Shown: in pieces, positions 27,701 to 42,300 of the stretch | Position numbering within the stretch: the stretch's first letter is position 1 | How the letters are laid out: each line of letters begins with the position of its first letter | From: Odontesthes bonariensis | Taxonomy: Eukaryota; Chordata; Actinopteri; Atheriniformes; Atherinopsidae | Assembly (NCBI RefSeq): GCF_027942865.1 | Contig: NC_134510.1 | Span: forward strand, 21,693,209-21,757,208 | Length of the DNA: 64,000 bases | Reading direction: 5' to 3' | Made by a program: the position numbers and the translations under genes | The notes under the pieces: model-generated | Told to the model about the DNA's origin: nothing | Database searches by the model: none | What the model saw: the letters and a program-made list of their open reading frames with translations, nothing else

Positions 27701-30700
27701 CACTCTGTTTATTAGTTCACTCACTTCACCTGTGTTTTTTCCCTCAGCTGCACTCACTCCCCAATCACTCACTCCCTATTTAGTTTCCTGCCTCCCCTGT
27801 CAGTTTTGCCGGATCTTTGTTGTTGTTTGTTCCATCCATGTTCCACGAGGCCAGAAAAACTAAGTATTTATTCCATGTCATGTCAAGCTAAGTCTTTTGG
27901 TTTTCATAGTCAATTTTTTGTTTTGTCACAGTTTAGTTTTGGTAATCCGGCTCAGCCGTGCTTTGTTTTGACTTTTCTGTTTTTGAATTAATAAATCTTC
28001 CTTATTTTTGAAGTCCGCATCCGTGTCCACCCTTCCACACCCAAACCTGACATTCACATTACAACAAGATCCTTTAAAGACACGTCTGTGGATAGTTACT
28101 ACAGCAGAACATGCACATTTTCATAAAAGCATATAATTTGAATTTGTATTATGCTTTACTGTGATTTCTTCACGACTGTATGGTTTTAATAGAATTATTT
28201 TTATTTTTTTACCTTGAGATCCTGGACGCTATAACCCTTAGTAAGAGTGATTTGGAAGACTTCCACAGAAGATACGTAGGCAGCCAGACGAGTCAGGCTC
28301 TGCTTTCCACTACCCCCAACCCCGACCAGTAAGCCATGACCCCTTGGAGCCTCCAGGATACGACTGATGCGGCAGCTGGTAACAACACAATCTTTGTTAA
28401 GGATACAGATAACCTTTATCTATCTGTAGTCAGTAAATTATTTCTTTTTAAGTTCTCTATTTTCAGTGGGATTATTATAACAGCACTTACACATGTTGCA
28501 TAGCATCCTCAAACAGCACGAGATTCATGGCTGGATGGAGCTCATTATAGCTTTCCAATGCATCTGTGAGGACCGTCTTGAGCGTAGACCAGTCGGCGAC
28601 AGGAGCATAGGAGGGTTCCTCACCCATGTGGGAAAAGTGGCAATAGAGGAGGGGCTGTTTTTTCACCTTTTTTTCCTCCACTCCCTGGGAGAGGACAAGC
28701 ATAACTCTTTCGGTCAATGTCCTAGTCTGCAGATGAAGAAAAGCCCTTTATTCTCTCCTTTTTTTTAGATATATAATCTGCATTCCACCTCAAAGCATTC
28801 ATGCACAGTCTCCATTTGGATCTTCCGGAAAAGTTGCACGTCTTTGATATCTTTGAGTCTGTCTGAGTACACTCTGCTGGACTCGTGGAGCCATAACAAT
28901 GCCATGTCAATGTTTTCCTCCACACTCTCAGGCCCACATAAAACGATGCCCTTAAGAAACAAAATAATCAATTATATGTTAAATCACTCATAACTCCAGT
29001 GGTAGTATGTGACTAGTATGAGCACTACCTGAAAGACATTAGACATGTCTCGAAGATTGAAAATGTAGTGAAACTTGATGGCTGTAGGCAGAAAGTTGTG
29101 AACCATCTTGTGATGAAGAGTTATAGCAGCTTGGACCACAGCTGCAACACTCTTCTGGACCATCGGACTGAAAAGCTGCTGTTTCAGGTGACCACACAAG
29201 ATCTGACTGTAGATTGACGTCTGAGCCTCAGATGGAGGAAAGTTCACTGCTAACACTGAAAAATGTCTCTGATGGGAGATAAGGCACAATGCTCTTTTAG
29301 AAAATGCATAGCAGTGTATACAACGTTTTCAAGGATGAACTCTGAGTGCCGGAACTTCGAACACATCTGTTGCATGCATAGCTGATGGGCTTTTCTAGAA
29401 ATAATATATCTAAATATGTCACTTCATGCGCTGATGAAAAATTATATTTTCATAATTATACTATTAGGTGTGTGTTATTTTTGTATGTTTTGAGTTAAAT
29501 TCATTCACAAAAAAAATTACCAAAAACAACTATAAAAGTTAAAGATGAACTAGAATCATTATCATCATTTAAAAATGTTATACTGGCAACATTTTCATGA
29601 ATTCTACTTTGGCCATGATATTCTCATCTTATTCAAAGACAAACTATATTTCAGACTCCGTTTTACCATCTGAACACATCTGATTTGTAGTAAAAAATAA
29701 ATGATCCTTGAATAGTATTTTAAAGCTAACTTCAGGAATGAAAAAGGGCCGTTTTACTGACAAACATACCTGTAACCTGGGGTTGATAGTGAAACTCCCG
29801 GCAGTTGGATTCATACAAGCAACATACTGAGTGTTTTGTATTTCTTTTAAGGTCAGTTTTTGTCTGCCGTACCTACAGAAGACAGGAAAATAAAGAATGT
29901 TTCAAAGAATGAATAAATTCGCAAGAGAGTCCCACAACTGGAAAATTAACACTCCCAATTTATTCTTATACAGTTTATTTATATACAATTAACCTGATAT
30001 AGTGTAAAAGTTGTGTGTTGCTATTATTGCATGTCTGTCTGTTCTGGAATATTTTTTGTTTGTGGGTTGTGGAGAAGCTTTTTCTTTATCAAAATGTAGG
30101 ATCTCAGATTACTCAGTGTCACGGCGCACAGATTAACGGACTATACTGGATCTGACTTGGGGTGTGATGGCCTTCTCACCAGTGCCCGTAATCCAGATGC
30201 TGGCGTATAAGTGCATGAGGCTGTACTGTTCCATAGTGGTCAACAGCTGGTATGTTCATGTCATCTATAAAGTAGATGAGCCTTCTGTTGCCTACAAGGG
30301 AGTAGCATCTGCCTGCTCTTTTCTCTAATGGTCGCTCTAGGATCTCTGCAAGACAAAGCAACAACAACACAGAGAATTCAACTCAACCAAAATATGCTTT
30401 GCTGTTAAATAGAATTTAAAAAATTTATAACAGGCAGCATGATTAAAACGAGCTTTAGAAATGGGAGGATTTCTGAGTAAGATAACAGCGATAAAGCATG
30501 AGGATAAAGTTTTATTCCCATCTCCCTCTCCGAGTCTAATAATTACCAGCAGATGGTGCTACAGTTGTCTTGAAGTTCTAATGCGCACCACAGAACAATC
30601 CAAAAATATTCACCTTGCAATGTGAGGGAGGTAGTGTAGTAGTTGAAGGGTACTTTTGAGGTCATGTAACTCTCTGGCAGAGAGTCTAACTTGTTCCCGA

Positions 30701-33700
30701 CAAGTGCAGTCTTTCCCACTCCAGCATTCCCCACAAGCATCACCGGCTGCCTCCTCTCCAGCAACAAGTCCATGAAGTAGCACAGACGCACAGTCTCTGC
30801 TGTGTGCACCAGAACAGCCTGCAATCATGGAAACAGCAGGAAGACACAGAACAGAAACATGGTTATTATGGCTTTCTTTGATTGTGATTTATTGACAGAC
30901 ATGTGTTCAGTGAATTGTATGTGATTTATAATTTCTTGTATTTCCTCAGAACACCACAACTATTCTGTCATAATAGCATCATTTGCTCAGAACAAAACCC
31001 CACTAATTATGGCTCAGCAAGAGCCTTTGGAGCATTCACAGCTGTATGCAGGAGCATAAAGAAAGACAAAAGAGCGTGGGTGATAGCTCAAGCCTTGTTG
31101 CTCATGCCTTCACCCCCACACACTCTGGTACAGGGAGTGGTAGATGGTAATCAGACACAGTGGCAAGCCTATCATCCATTCCAGCACCCCTGCCATAACC
31201 TCATGATTTGACTTTACCCTCACTTATTATGTTCATTGAGGCATGCGTACATTTGTAATATCCCTATATTGTTCATTTTGGTTATTTTGCTTCTTGTCAT
31301 CGCGACTATTTGTCAAACCATTTTCAAAAGTTTGTGTTTCTTTCACCAGGGCCCATCAATGTCATAGTTACAGTAGTTTTTAAGTTCTCACCTGAACTGC
31401 TGTGCAAGTTTCCATTGCAAACTGCGGCACAATGTCACTCCAGGGCAGGAAGCGCCTGCTTTGATGGTCAAGGTAGTAGTCAAAAACTGTCCCCTGTGCT
31501 GGCAGCTTCACAGTCTTCATTTCTTTGGTCCACCATTGACTGAACTCTACCCGATAATCATGGAGCTGAATAAAAAAAAAAAAAATTCAATATCATACAC
31601 AAAATATCTCTACAAATACAAAGAGAATGTCATTGTCACTGTACATCTTAATATGTAAAATATACTTTGGCTCGTGATAGCATACTTTACTTTGTTCACT
31701 TGAACTAAATTAAACAAATACCTGATCTTGGCAGATGCCCCCCCCAAAAGCCCAGATGCAGGCAAAGGTGAAATAGGTCTCGTAGATTTCACGAGGCGAC
31801 TCTGACGGAATATTCTCTGGTGTCAGAAGGCAGTCAAGCAAAATGCAGAGTGTCTGAATGAGAAGAAAATTTATTATTATATTGCAATCTTCCAACTGTG
31901 AAGACTTACAAAGAAGAAAGAAATACACTGTGTATGCTTGTGTGGCGTGCACCTGCACCATAGAGATCTCTGGGATGGGAGTAATTGTCTTGAAAGTGTT
32001 TTTCATCTTTTCTAGACAAAGTGGAACGTATTTCTCAAACAATATGGTGAGGTGAGCTCTTTCTGTCTGGCGTTCTCGTTGATCAATCCAACTGGCAGCG
32101 TACCTGGGCAACAATCCAAGACACAGAAGATAATGCAAAAGCAGCCTCATACTAGAAACCTATTTGAGATTATGTGAATATCAACAGATGAATGATTCTC
32201 TGTAACTCACGGGTTCCAGCCCAAGTCCTGTTGGTTTACATAGAGTATTCCCGCTCTGGATACAGTGGCAGGAGTGGCCATCCTAAGGTGACTGATTTCA
32301 AACACCAGTCTCATGGATGAGGTGAGTGGTACTCGCTCATTACTGGCTAAAGTCAGGACCTAATATAGATTATGAAGCATTATATTAAAAAAAGTAAGAA
32401 AAAAAACACTCCATATCTGATCAGGTCAGACAAACTTGCTTTGGACTATTTCAAAGGCACAAGATCGCTGTGACGTGATTAATTGTTCTGAAAAAAATAA
32501 CCCCCGAGCACTTTCACTCCAGGAAGTGATTGCTGAAGGAGGGGGAATGAGACATCTTTTTCTGTATATACCACCTTGGTTGCTATGTGTTGCACAATAG
32601 TGTATGAGTGAACAGGAGGGAGGTACCTTGTTATCATCCATCACTGTGTTGAGTGATTCAATCCACATCGGATCAATGTCTCCATCCAACACAATCCACT
32701 TAGGCCCAAGGTGGGAGATGTTTGCCTGCTCTCGCATCAGTGATGAAAGCAGACCTTGCACAGAGATAGAGATTGCAAAGTGTAAGCGCGATTTACACAT
32801 GTGAGTAGAAACACATAGTTCTCTTCTAATTTTGTTATCGTGATCTAAAAGGCAGACAAAGAATAGTTTTCATTATAAAACAACAAATAGACTCATTCAA
32901 AAGTTATCCCACCCAGTAGATTTGAGGTGAGGTGGTATTTGTCTACCCTTTGCCGGTATTTTCCGTGTTTCTTAGTATTTGGCTGTGTCAAGACCAAATT
33001 CTGATGGCAAACAGAAACTGAAAATTGTTGCTTCGTGTGCCTTTAAATTCAGGTCTGTTTACCATCTTTCCACTCCCGTGTTGCAGGATGAATGAAACCA
33101 AATAGTTCATCTCGGTCTATCGCCTTTGGATTGAGGTCATTCCAGACTGGTTTCCTCCTCAAGTTTACATTGGTTTTATGAAGAACTCTCAAGATCTGTT
33201 GAAAAAGTCAGTACCTCACATTTGACATCTGTTACAAAATGAAGGAGAGTATCTAACTTCACAACCTTTAAAATAGAAAACTAAACCTGGCTTTTCCCGG
33301 TCCCTGCATTTCCAACAACAAAGACAGAGTGACGCACTGTCATGAGTTCCTCCAGCTGCACCACCTGACGAAAGTAAATATGTTTACAAGAGGATCCGGC
33401 AATTTTTCAGGCAGTTTTACACAATTTCATGTCAAACCTTGAGGATAAATGTCTCCTCAGGCTGAAGTCGGAGCTCCAGCGTGGTGTCTCGGACGGACTT
33501 CTCAAATTCGAAGTCTCTTTCTCTTTCCACCTCCAAGCCGGGGAACAAGTCTCCAAGCAGTCCCAAGAAGATACTCACATCCTCAGTCACAATTTTAGGC
33601 ATGTTGAAATCCCGGAGTGCACGCATCAGCACCTAAGAAATTAACATAGGCTCTTTTTTTTTTTTTTTTTACATGGAAATAACATGAGATGCAAATATCA

Positions 33701-36306
33701 AGTCACCTGGTTCTCTGGCCTTGTTTTGTCTCTTCTTCTCAGTGCCCCGGCCAGAACCAGAACAGACTTAACAGCACGTAAACCCCAATCATAATGATCC
33801 TAAAAGACAAACGGGAGTTTAATTTACAAATATCATGAGATTTATGGTAAGTGTAGATTTATTTAATGATTTCATGTTTGACTCTGCTTCTGAGATATGG
33901 CTGAACAGATTGGTAATTCACGCACTCTGTTCTTTTTTTCCTACCTGCTTGGAGAGCAGCTCTTTGCAGAGACTGTACAAAGCAGTAAACTTCCTGGCTA
34001 AGAGCTTAGCCCCACGGAAGCCTTCTGCCACCAACATTATTTCACAAATTAGCTCAGTGTCAGGTACCACCATAGCACAAGGCCTGTAGGAGGACACAGT
34101 CAAGGCACACAATGAACTTTAATTTCAATCAAGGAACATGATACACAAGATTTCTTAATCTTTCCTACCTAAAAAGAGTCTTGAGGTTCTCAGGTAGCTC
34201 TGCCCTGCCTGCATAGCCAGGGTTCATCGTGATGAAAATCCCTACTGAGTTTTTTAAGACAATGTCCTGATCAAGGAACAGGAACCTGAGAGATGGCATA
34301 AAAGATTAACTAATCTTTGAAAGGACACAGTTCCATGAAGAAAATTCAGAGTAATCAGCCTCGGTTACTCACCGTTTCTTTTTAGAGCGAAGGGCGTCCT
34401 GAATAGTTTTGACCTGTACTGCCACAACTGACAGAACTTCCACAGGGATACGATTGAATTCATCAAAGCAGCCCCATGCTCCAGTCTGGGCCAGGCCCTT
34501 ATATATATTTCCAATCGACTCCACGTGAACAAAGCAGAAATTTTATTTTTAACCTTCTTAATCATCACAAAAACAAAATGACTAAAAGTAATCATCTCAA
34601 CCTCTGATCCGTCAAACTTACCTTGTAGTCCATCTGTTCAGAGCAGTTGAAGATGTACACCATGACACCCATAGCTCTGCCGAGATCCTTTGTTGTCTCA
34701 GTCTTCCCACTTCCAGCAGGGCCTGCGGGGGCTCCACTCATGGTCAAGTGGAGTGACTGGGTCAAGGTGATGTAGCATCTACACTTGACAGTGGTACAAA
34801 GAGAAACACAGGTGTGCTGTTTAGCAACCATGTTGTGAACCTATGTGGATTTAATGTATGTGGACTACAAACTGATGACTTACCTGTCCGTGAGGGGAGT
34901 GATAACCAGACGTGGTGTATTTCCAAGATACTCATATGAGTAAAGGAACTGCGCATCACAGATGTTGATGTAGCAGTGGTGACGCTCCTCATTCCAGCAA
35001 TGTCGAAGCTGGGAAAGCCACTGGAACGCCTGTGAGTTGGCAACCTGTGAACACACATCAAATAAACATGGTACACAGGTGGTATGATGATGATCACAGC
35101 TACAATGTCTCATTTCAGTCCAAGCCTATGAGCTATCATTAAAACTATCCATTCTAGTGAAACAAAAGCAGTGCCTCTGTTGTTTTTCTTTTGCAATCAA
35201 ATTCATTATCTAAACAATCATGAACTATAATGTTCATTTTCAGGTTTCCTGTGTTATTTAATCAACTTTTAATCTAAAATCTGAGAATTTTACTTTTTGC
35301 AAAACATCCATTTCAAATGAAGAAGTTAATTTGAAAACAAATCATATTCCCTTTCACACGTGTGCAAAACATAAATCTTGTTGTATATCTAGCTCAATTG
35401 CACTAAAGTCATGGTGTAAGAATTACTTTGTGCCAACCTTTTGAGCAATGAGACTGGCAACAATGTCTCTGGCGTGCACATCAATAGTACAGACAGTCAT
35501 GATCTTCTGTCTGTCCCCTGGGCTCAGCTCTCCCAGCAGCATGCCAATCAACAAGTTCAGTTGAGAAATCTGAAGAAAGAAAGATAGACTTAAAGCACAC
35601 ACAGGAAATCACAAGAGGAAAATGCAAAACAAATTTAGAAAATGTGTCTGAATTGATAGAAATATAATGTATTGCTTGGGTAAAGTTTAGTGTCTCACCA
35701 ATACCAATAGCAGTCAAAAGTAATTAAATATAAAATCCAGGCAGAATGTTAAACACAGGTAGCATATGAATATGTAACCAGTGTAATTTAAAGTTTTTGT
35801 TTTAACTAAAACATCCCGAGATGTAATTTGTCCCAGCTCTTGTTTGACAGCAGACCCAATCACTGCAGCGCAGTGGGTTGGGGGACGAGAGAGAGATTAT
35901 TCAAACAGCAGCCAAGGACATGTTAACCTTTAGTAGTGCTGATGAAACTGACAAGAGTGATCATATAACTGTGAGCACAAGCCACAATGAGGTTTCAAAA
36001 GCCCTGCTCAGGTCACTGACTCCGATGTAATTATGATGGTAGGTGAGAAGCAAAGGTGAAAACAAAAACGTGAAACATTTACTATACAAACATACTATAC
36101 AACAGGGGAAAATATAAACAGCTAAGCTTATACCCGGGCAAAAGGTCGGTTTATAATGATGGTTTTATTTGGAAAATGAGTTTCCTGTTGTAGGAATAGT
36201 TGACGTTATATAAACAACTGAAAAAAGTGGTATAACATTGTGTGAAAGATTTAGCTAAATGATGAACAAGAACGGGTAGGGATAGTTTTGGACATGGCAT
36301 TTCTAG

Positions 36307-36347
<41 letters not shown>

Positions 36348-39300
36348 AAAAAATTAAAAAAAAATCTCTTTATTTTTTGTCATTTCCAGCCACAAGAAAC
36401 CTACTGTTAAATGAAAATTCAGAATCAGAATCTTTTAATCTTAGTGTCTTATCTCATCATGAAATGTACCTGCTTCTTGTTGTAGTCTTTCAGCGCAGAC
36501 TCAAATCCCTCCTCTAGTCTTCTAAACACAAGCTCCATATCATTACTCCACCAGATCTGTGATCCAGTCAGAGCAACTTGGGCAGGAAATTCGAGAATCC
36601 ACTGCTCTCTGGATCTGTCCTCGTACACGGACACAGCGTCAAACAGGTGACCCCCGACACTCTTCTTCATGGACTCTTCAAGACAGGCAAGCCACACCTC
36701 CACCTAATGGAAAGGGTTTTGGCCAGTGGCTTAGTCATTTTCTGAAGTGTGATAGCTAATTCACAGTCTTTGACACTGAATATGATCTTACCGGCCCATA
36801 ACAGCAACATTCAGTTTGGAATGGGACATACTCCCTCTCTTTGCTGTACATGCCCACAGCACGTTTAGGGTTGTCCATGTGGTCATTTTTGGCAAACTCA
36901 AGATCTGACATGTTGTCAAAAAGTTTTGAGAGATGCACAATTACCTAAAAAAGAAATAAAAAAATATATATACTTAGATATACTAAGCATAACAATAGCA
37001 CCACATTAAATACTCAGCAAAACAGAATCAACAGGAATATCCTACATAACTTTACCTCCCTGGGGCGACCCCCTTTAGAGAGGATGTCCAACAAGTCTGT
37101 AGATGAAATAAAGTAGAATCGTGGAAAGGCAATTCTCTTTGTCTCCAAGTATTCAGCGAGCGCTTTTTCGCATAAAGCCAACCTGACAGAAAGCAGAAGC
37201 GGGAATATTAAGCAGAGAATTTCAAACAACATAACTAAAGTTTAATGAAAATAAACAAGAACCTTTTTTGTAGATCCTCTAACTTCTCAAATAGATGTGT
37301 TTTGTTGGTGGCCTCAATGACATTTTTAGTCTTAGCACTGTCCAACATTAACTCCTGAAACAGCCAAAAAATCCTCATGTTTAAAATGATTTTTTTTCAA
37401 AACTGCTACTGTGCTTAGCTACACCATTGGTGTGTACATGCAGACCTGAAATTCTGCATCTATTGCTTGGAATCTGTGTGTATCTGCAGGCAGCTGTTGG
37501 CAAATATCATCACAGCCTTTAAAGATGCTTTCGAGGTAGGCCCATGTTCTTTGGACCTCCATCCAGACCATCAGCACAGTGTCGGCCACAGTCAGCTGGT
37601 TTTGTAGTTCCACGGCCTGGAACAAGAAGTGATCTACATGCTTGCTCAGAAAGACACTCTGGAGCTGAACCTTGAAGAGAAGGAAAGAAAGAGCAATGAG
37701 TACAGCATAGCTAAAGGACTCGGTCCATTGTAAAACTTAAGTACATCACACTACCACCCAAACTATGGCAAGAGAAAGCAAAATCCTGATAACCAGACAT
37801 CGTTACATATATCAGTTTTACGAAAACACATTCCACCTCATTGGCATGGCAACCCAACCATTTCAACAAATATGGAGACACTAAAGTAGCAGGACTTCTA
37901 ATTGCTGGCTGTAACCCTCCAATACATCTGGTGTGCACGTTCAAAGAGCACCATGGAGCAACAATGCCTTGTGTTCCCCAGCAGCCGTAAATCTAAGGAC
38001 TCAATAGGGACCCTCTTTACTCTCATCTGTGCTGTTAAGACACTCAGACATGGCCACCCTTCCTTCTCATCTCAGTACTTAACTATCTGTCTTTCCCACT
38101 GACAATAATTTTAGAGATCAAATTCTTGTATTTCACAACTATTGCACATTATTCTATGTTGTGAGACTACGTATGAATTCTCAGTAAATCAGATATCTAC
38201 CTGATGATCCTCAAGCTTTTCAATAAGCTCTTCATCACATGTCAGTAGTGGTACTGAGGTTTGGTAATGTTCTTCATATGAGAGCTCCATTGATGCCCAT
38301 TGCTGACTTATTTCTGTTACAACCTGAAACATATACAGTGGACAGCATATTGACAACAGCATTATTATTAATAACAATAATAAGACAAATTGTATTCCCA
38401 AGACTTGCTCTTTGCTCATTGTCATTACCTTTTTCACAAATAGTATAAACTAACAATGATATATCAATCTAAGATAAGACAGTAACATCATGCAAATACA
38501 TAGTATTGTTGGTGAGAATTGCTCAAAGACTACTGATGTCGCCATGTTTGGTGATGTGTTGCTCATATCAGAAAAAAACCTTTTCAATAGCCATTTCTTT
38601 GACCGCTTTATCCACTACGTGGCGAACTTCATCTTCAAACAAATAAAGCTGTAAAGCCAAAAGTTCTCCCAAGGTGGTATTGTCAGTCACAAAGAAGTCC
38701 CTCTGTTTAAAAAAATTACAGTCATGAGATAAAGTCTGAGATATCTGTCATGCAAGAAAAAAAATGCTGCTCTGCAATAAGAGCTTTACGATTCGTATTT
38801 ATGCACCTGTGTTGTTCTAATTAGTTGCACCCAGTGGCGCTCTCGAATTGCCAAGTTCTGCAGTTGACTCACGGCCCGCAGTGACGTCAACAAGTTCTTT
38901 ACATAAAGGTCCAATCCAGTATAAACGTCCCACACGCGAGCGTCTTTGTCGAGCTTCCGCATGTCCTACACAAACAGAAGGAAGGTAAACATAATTAGTT
39001 ATTAGGGGCATCTGTTACAAACAGCAATGGTGCATGACTGCAAAACAGCAGGAGAGATGAGCTGGTGTGATGTAGCACAGTGGGTGACCTCACCTTGGCA
39101 AACCTCCTCAATTCTGCATCCATCTGGTCTACGTTTATCTGCCTCCATTTGGTCATTGTCCAGTTTTCTACACTGCTCTGTATAGATAAAGACACATGTA
39201 CAGAGGTCAATGGGCTGAGGGTGCCTAATGGGGACTTTCAGGGGCGAGGAGGTATTCACAGATTCAAAGAAAGCCTCCAAGAGGACAGGCAGGTCAAGTC

Positions 39301-42300
39301 ATTTAGGTACTGGAGTAGTGTGGTAGGGTTCAGTTGTATATCTATCTCAACAAGAATGATGACATTTAAGAACAGAATATAGATTAGGCCACTTGCCTGC
39401 ACATATACAACGATGTCCCACAGTTCTTTGAGGACAGTGATCTCTCGTCTACAGAGCTTGATGTCTCTGTAGTCAGGGATAGTTACATCAAAGAGATTTG
39501 TGGACTCTTGTAGCTCTGCTACTTCTTTCTCCATGTCTCGGATTGCTTTTTCAGACTACAAAAAACAAGGCAATTGTTATTTAAAGTGTCCATTAGAGTA
39601 TAATATCTTTTTCCTTCGAAAACGAAGCAAAACTATTACTTTTTCCAGGCGAATGTAGGGATTTGTTGCATTGTAACTGAAGGGTTCTGTTGCTCTGAAA
39701 ATCCCCCTGAATTTGGTTTGTTTAACCTGAAAAGTAGAAAAGGTGCATCTTTAATGTACTTATGTCTGGAGATAAATTAACAATATTTTCCACACTTGGC
39801 ATATGGAATTCAGCTGAAGATAAGAACTAATTTAGACCTGATGCAATAGTTGCATGTTTCTACATCGTGACCACGACGTAGAACTCCCGTCAAATCATTT
39901 TCAAGACACATACACAATGATAGTTGTTTCTAATACACTGACATTCAGAACAAAGGCAGTAATTGGCAATATAATCTAACTTCTGGTGGTAGTTTCTCCT
40001 GTAGGTTATTCAGAGGCTGAGATATAACAATAATTTGGAAGACAGCTGTGTTTTCCATAAAATTCCTCAGATTTTTTTAAACTAAACCTTAGATTTGAAT
40101 TGGTGAGTGACTTTTCACCTCAAAATCCATGCATCGTCTTCGTAAAACCATCACTTCCACACTCTGCATGGGTGCCACGTCATGCCTCACTTTTAAAGCC
40201 AGTTTTTTTGCCTCGCTCCATTTCTCCGGGAGTTCCTGTGAGGAGAATTATTTTGATTACTAAGTCTGAATGAGCACAAAATGAATAGAAAGTACTCTGA
40301 TTATTCATGACTTAATTATTCATTCATTTATATTAGACAATTGCTATCCTATTATCGCATGATAATTAGTGACAAAAAAGAGCAGAGACAATCTTCTACT
40401 CATTATTCTTACCTCCATTTGAGAGTAGAAATGTTCTGGTATAGTTACGCCGTAACGTTCTAGGAGAATTATTGTGTCTCTGAGAGGCTCAAACATGTTG
40501 TCAGTGGTGTTTTGTCTGTCTCTGACAGCCAATAGAAGACTCATAACTTCCAAAAAGCCTTTGTGGTCCCCTTTGGCAATAGGACGGTTTAACCCTTCAA
40601 CAGTGGCTCGGAGAAACTGCTGAAGCTCGTCAAGACTGAGTGGGAAAGCTTGAAAAGTGAGAACAACCAATGCAACAGTTTAGCTTGCATTGAAGAGCTA
40701 TGCGAGAATGAATTTTACCTGTTAGTCACATATGTCAAGAGGTGCTCTTTGAAAAGCCAGCTCCACTTTTTTATAATGTTACAAAGACTGGCTTTAAAGA
40801 ACTTGATATCCACCCGAAGCCACCCATCAAACACTCTGAAGTCTTCCAGCTGGGACACTTCAGCATACAGATCCTCATAGTAATCAATCTGTAAAATCAA
40901 GAGGACACCAACATTCAAATGAAAGTTAAAAAAAAAAAAAAATTGCCTTTCAATTAAAAAGCATGGATCGGAAGTTAAAAAGGACAATTTTTCTCAGGAC
41001 CTGTTCTTTGAAGTTATCGATTGTAGGGGGGTTGTCGGGTAGCACGTCTGCTCTAAAAGTCTCCATCTCCTCTGTTGTAAGTACACGTCCATACTGGAGA
41101 AACTGGCTTAGAAACTCAGCCCTGTCATCTTGCCATAGATGGGCATAGATATCAAACTTTCTCTGGTACTCTGAAGCTTTTTTCAGGACACTGTCCACTC
41201 GGTCCATTATTTCCCTTCTCAGGTCCAACAAATCTACCATGCCATCCATTACATCCTGTAAGAGTTGTGTGAAAAGACATGATTTATCCATATCTACAGT
41301 AGCATTTAAAGAAGAACTTAACAATAGCTAGAGGTAGAGAACCTTTAACATTTAAATCTAGAGCAGAGTACCTGATAGCTCTCCATGTTAAGATGAGCAG
41401 CAACTCTCTTTACATTCACTGAAGTCTTGAATACATCTCCAACGAGTTCCTCTACCAGTTCATAGAGGCTGTCTCCTACATCTCGTTCCACTGAAGGACA
41501 GAAAGTCATGCCTGTGCCATCCAGCATCAATTGAGCTTTAAACAGAGGAGATTGGTTTGGAAAGGACTCCATGTTATCCACAAAGAATTGAAGAGAGTGG
41601 CTGATGTAGCTGAAAAGTCCCTCCACCACCACCTCATCCATGTACTCCAGGTAGGATTGCCATCCATCTGAAGCAGGTTCAGCGTGGAAAAGGACCATAT
41701 TTTCCTGATAAGAGACGTATAAAAGAGGTGTTTATCAGATGTTTAGATTTTTAGAGCAAAACAAATTGTAAATATTGAAGACAGTAATCATAACTCAAAG
41801 TTCAAAGAATATCACTTTTATTGAAACTAAAAATATATTATGATCATCTTTAAATTTGATTAACAAAACATAAAGGTTAGATTTTTATAAACGCTTTAAT
41901 ATCCGAGTCCTCTCATCAAAAGGAAACTGAATCTAAAGCTAAACACAAACAATACAACTCACAACATGCAAAGAAAGAAACTTTTAAATTGCCTGTGAAT
42001 GTGACTTTAAATGTGCAGCATTTGCATGAAGACAAATATTTTCACAACTTTCTCTTGTAAAACGATGCCAAAAGTTTCATGGTTTAGTGCTCGCTTGCAG
42101 TGCAGTCTGTATTATGATAAATCCACCCATACAAACCTGCACCAGCTGATGTATGAAGTCTCCGTCCTTCTTCATGGAGCTGTACTTCCTGCTGACACAG
42201 TCGGCCCTGTCGTCTAGTTGCATGATGGAGCCTTTCTTGTTGTCCTTTCTGCAGAACATGGCCTGTTTGCTCCACCCCTTCATCGCTCCCTGAATGGTAA

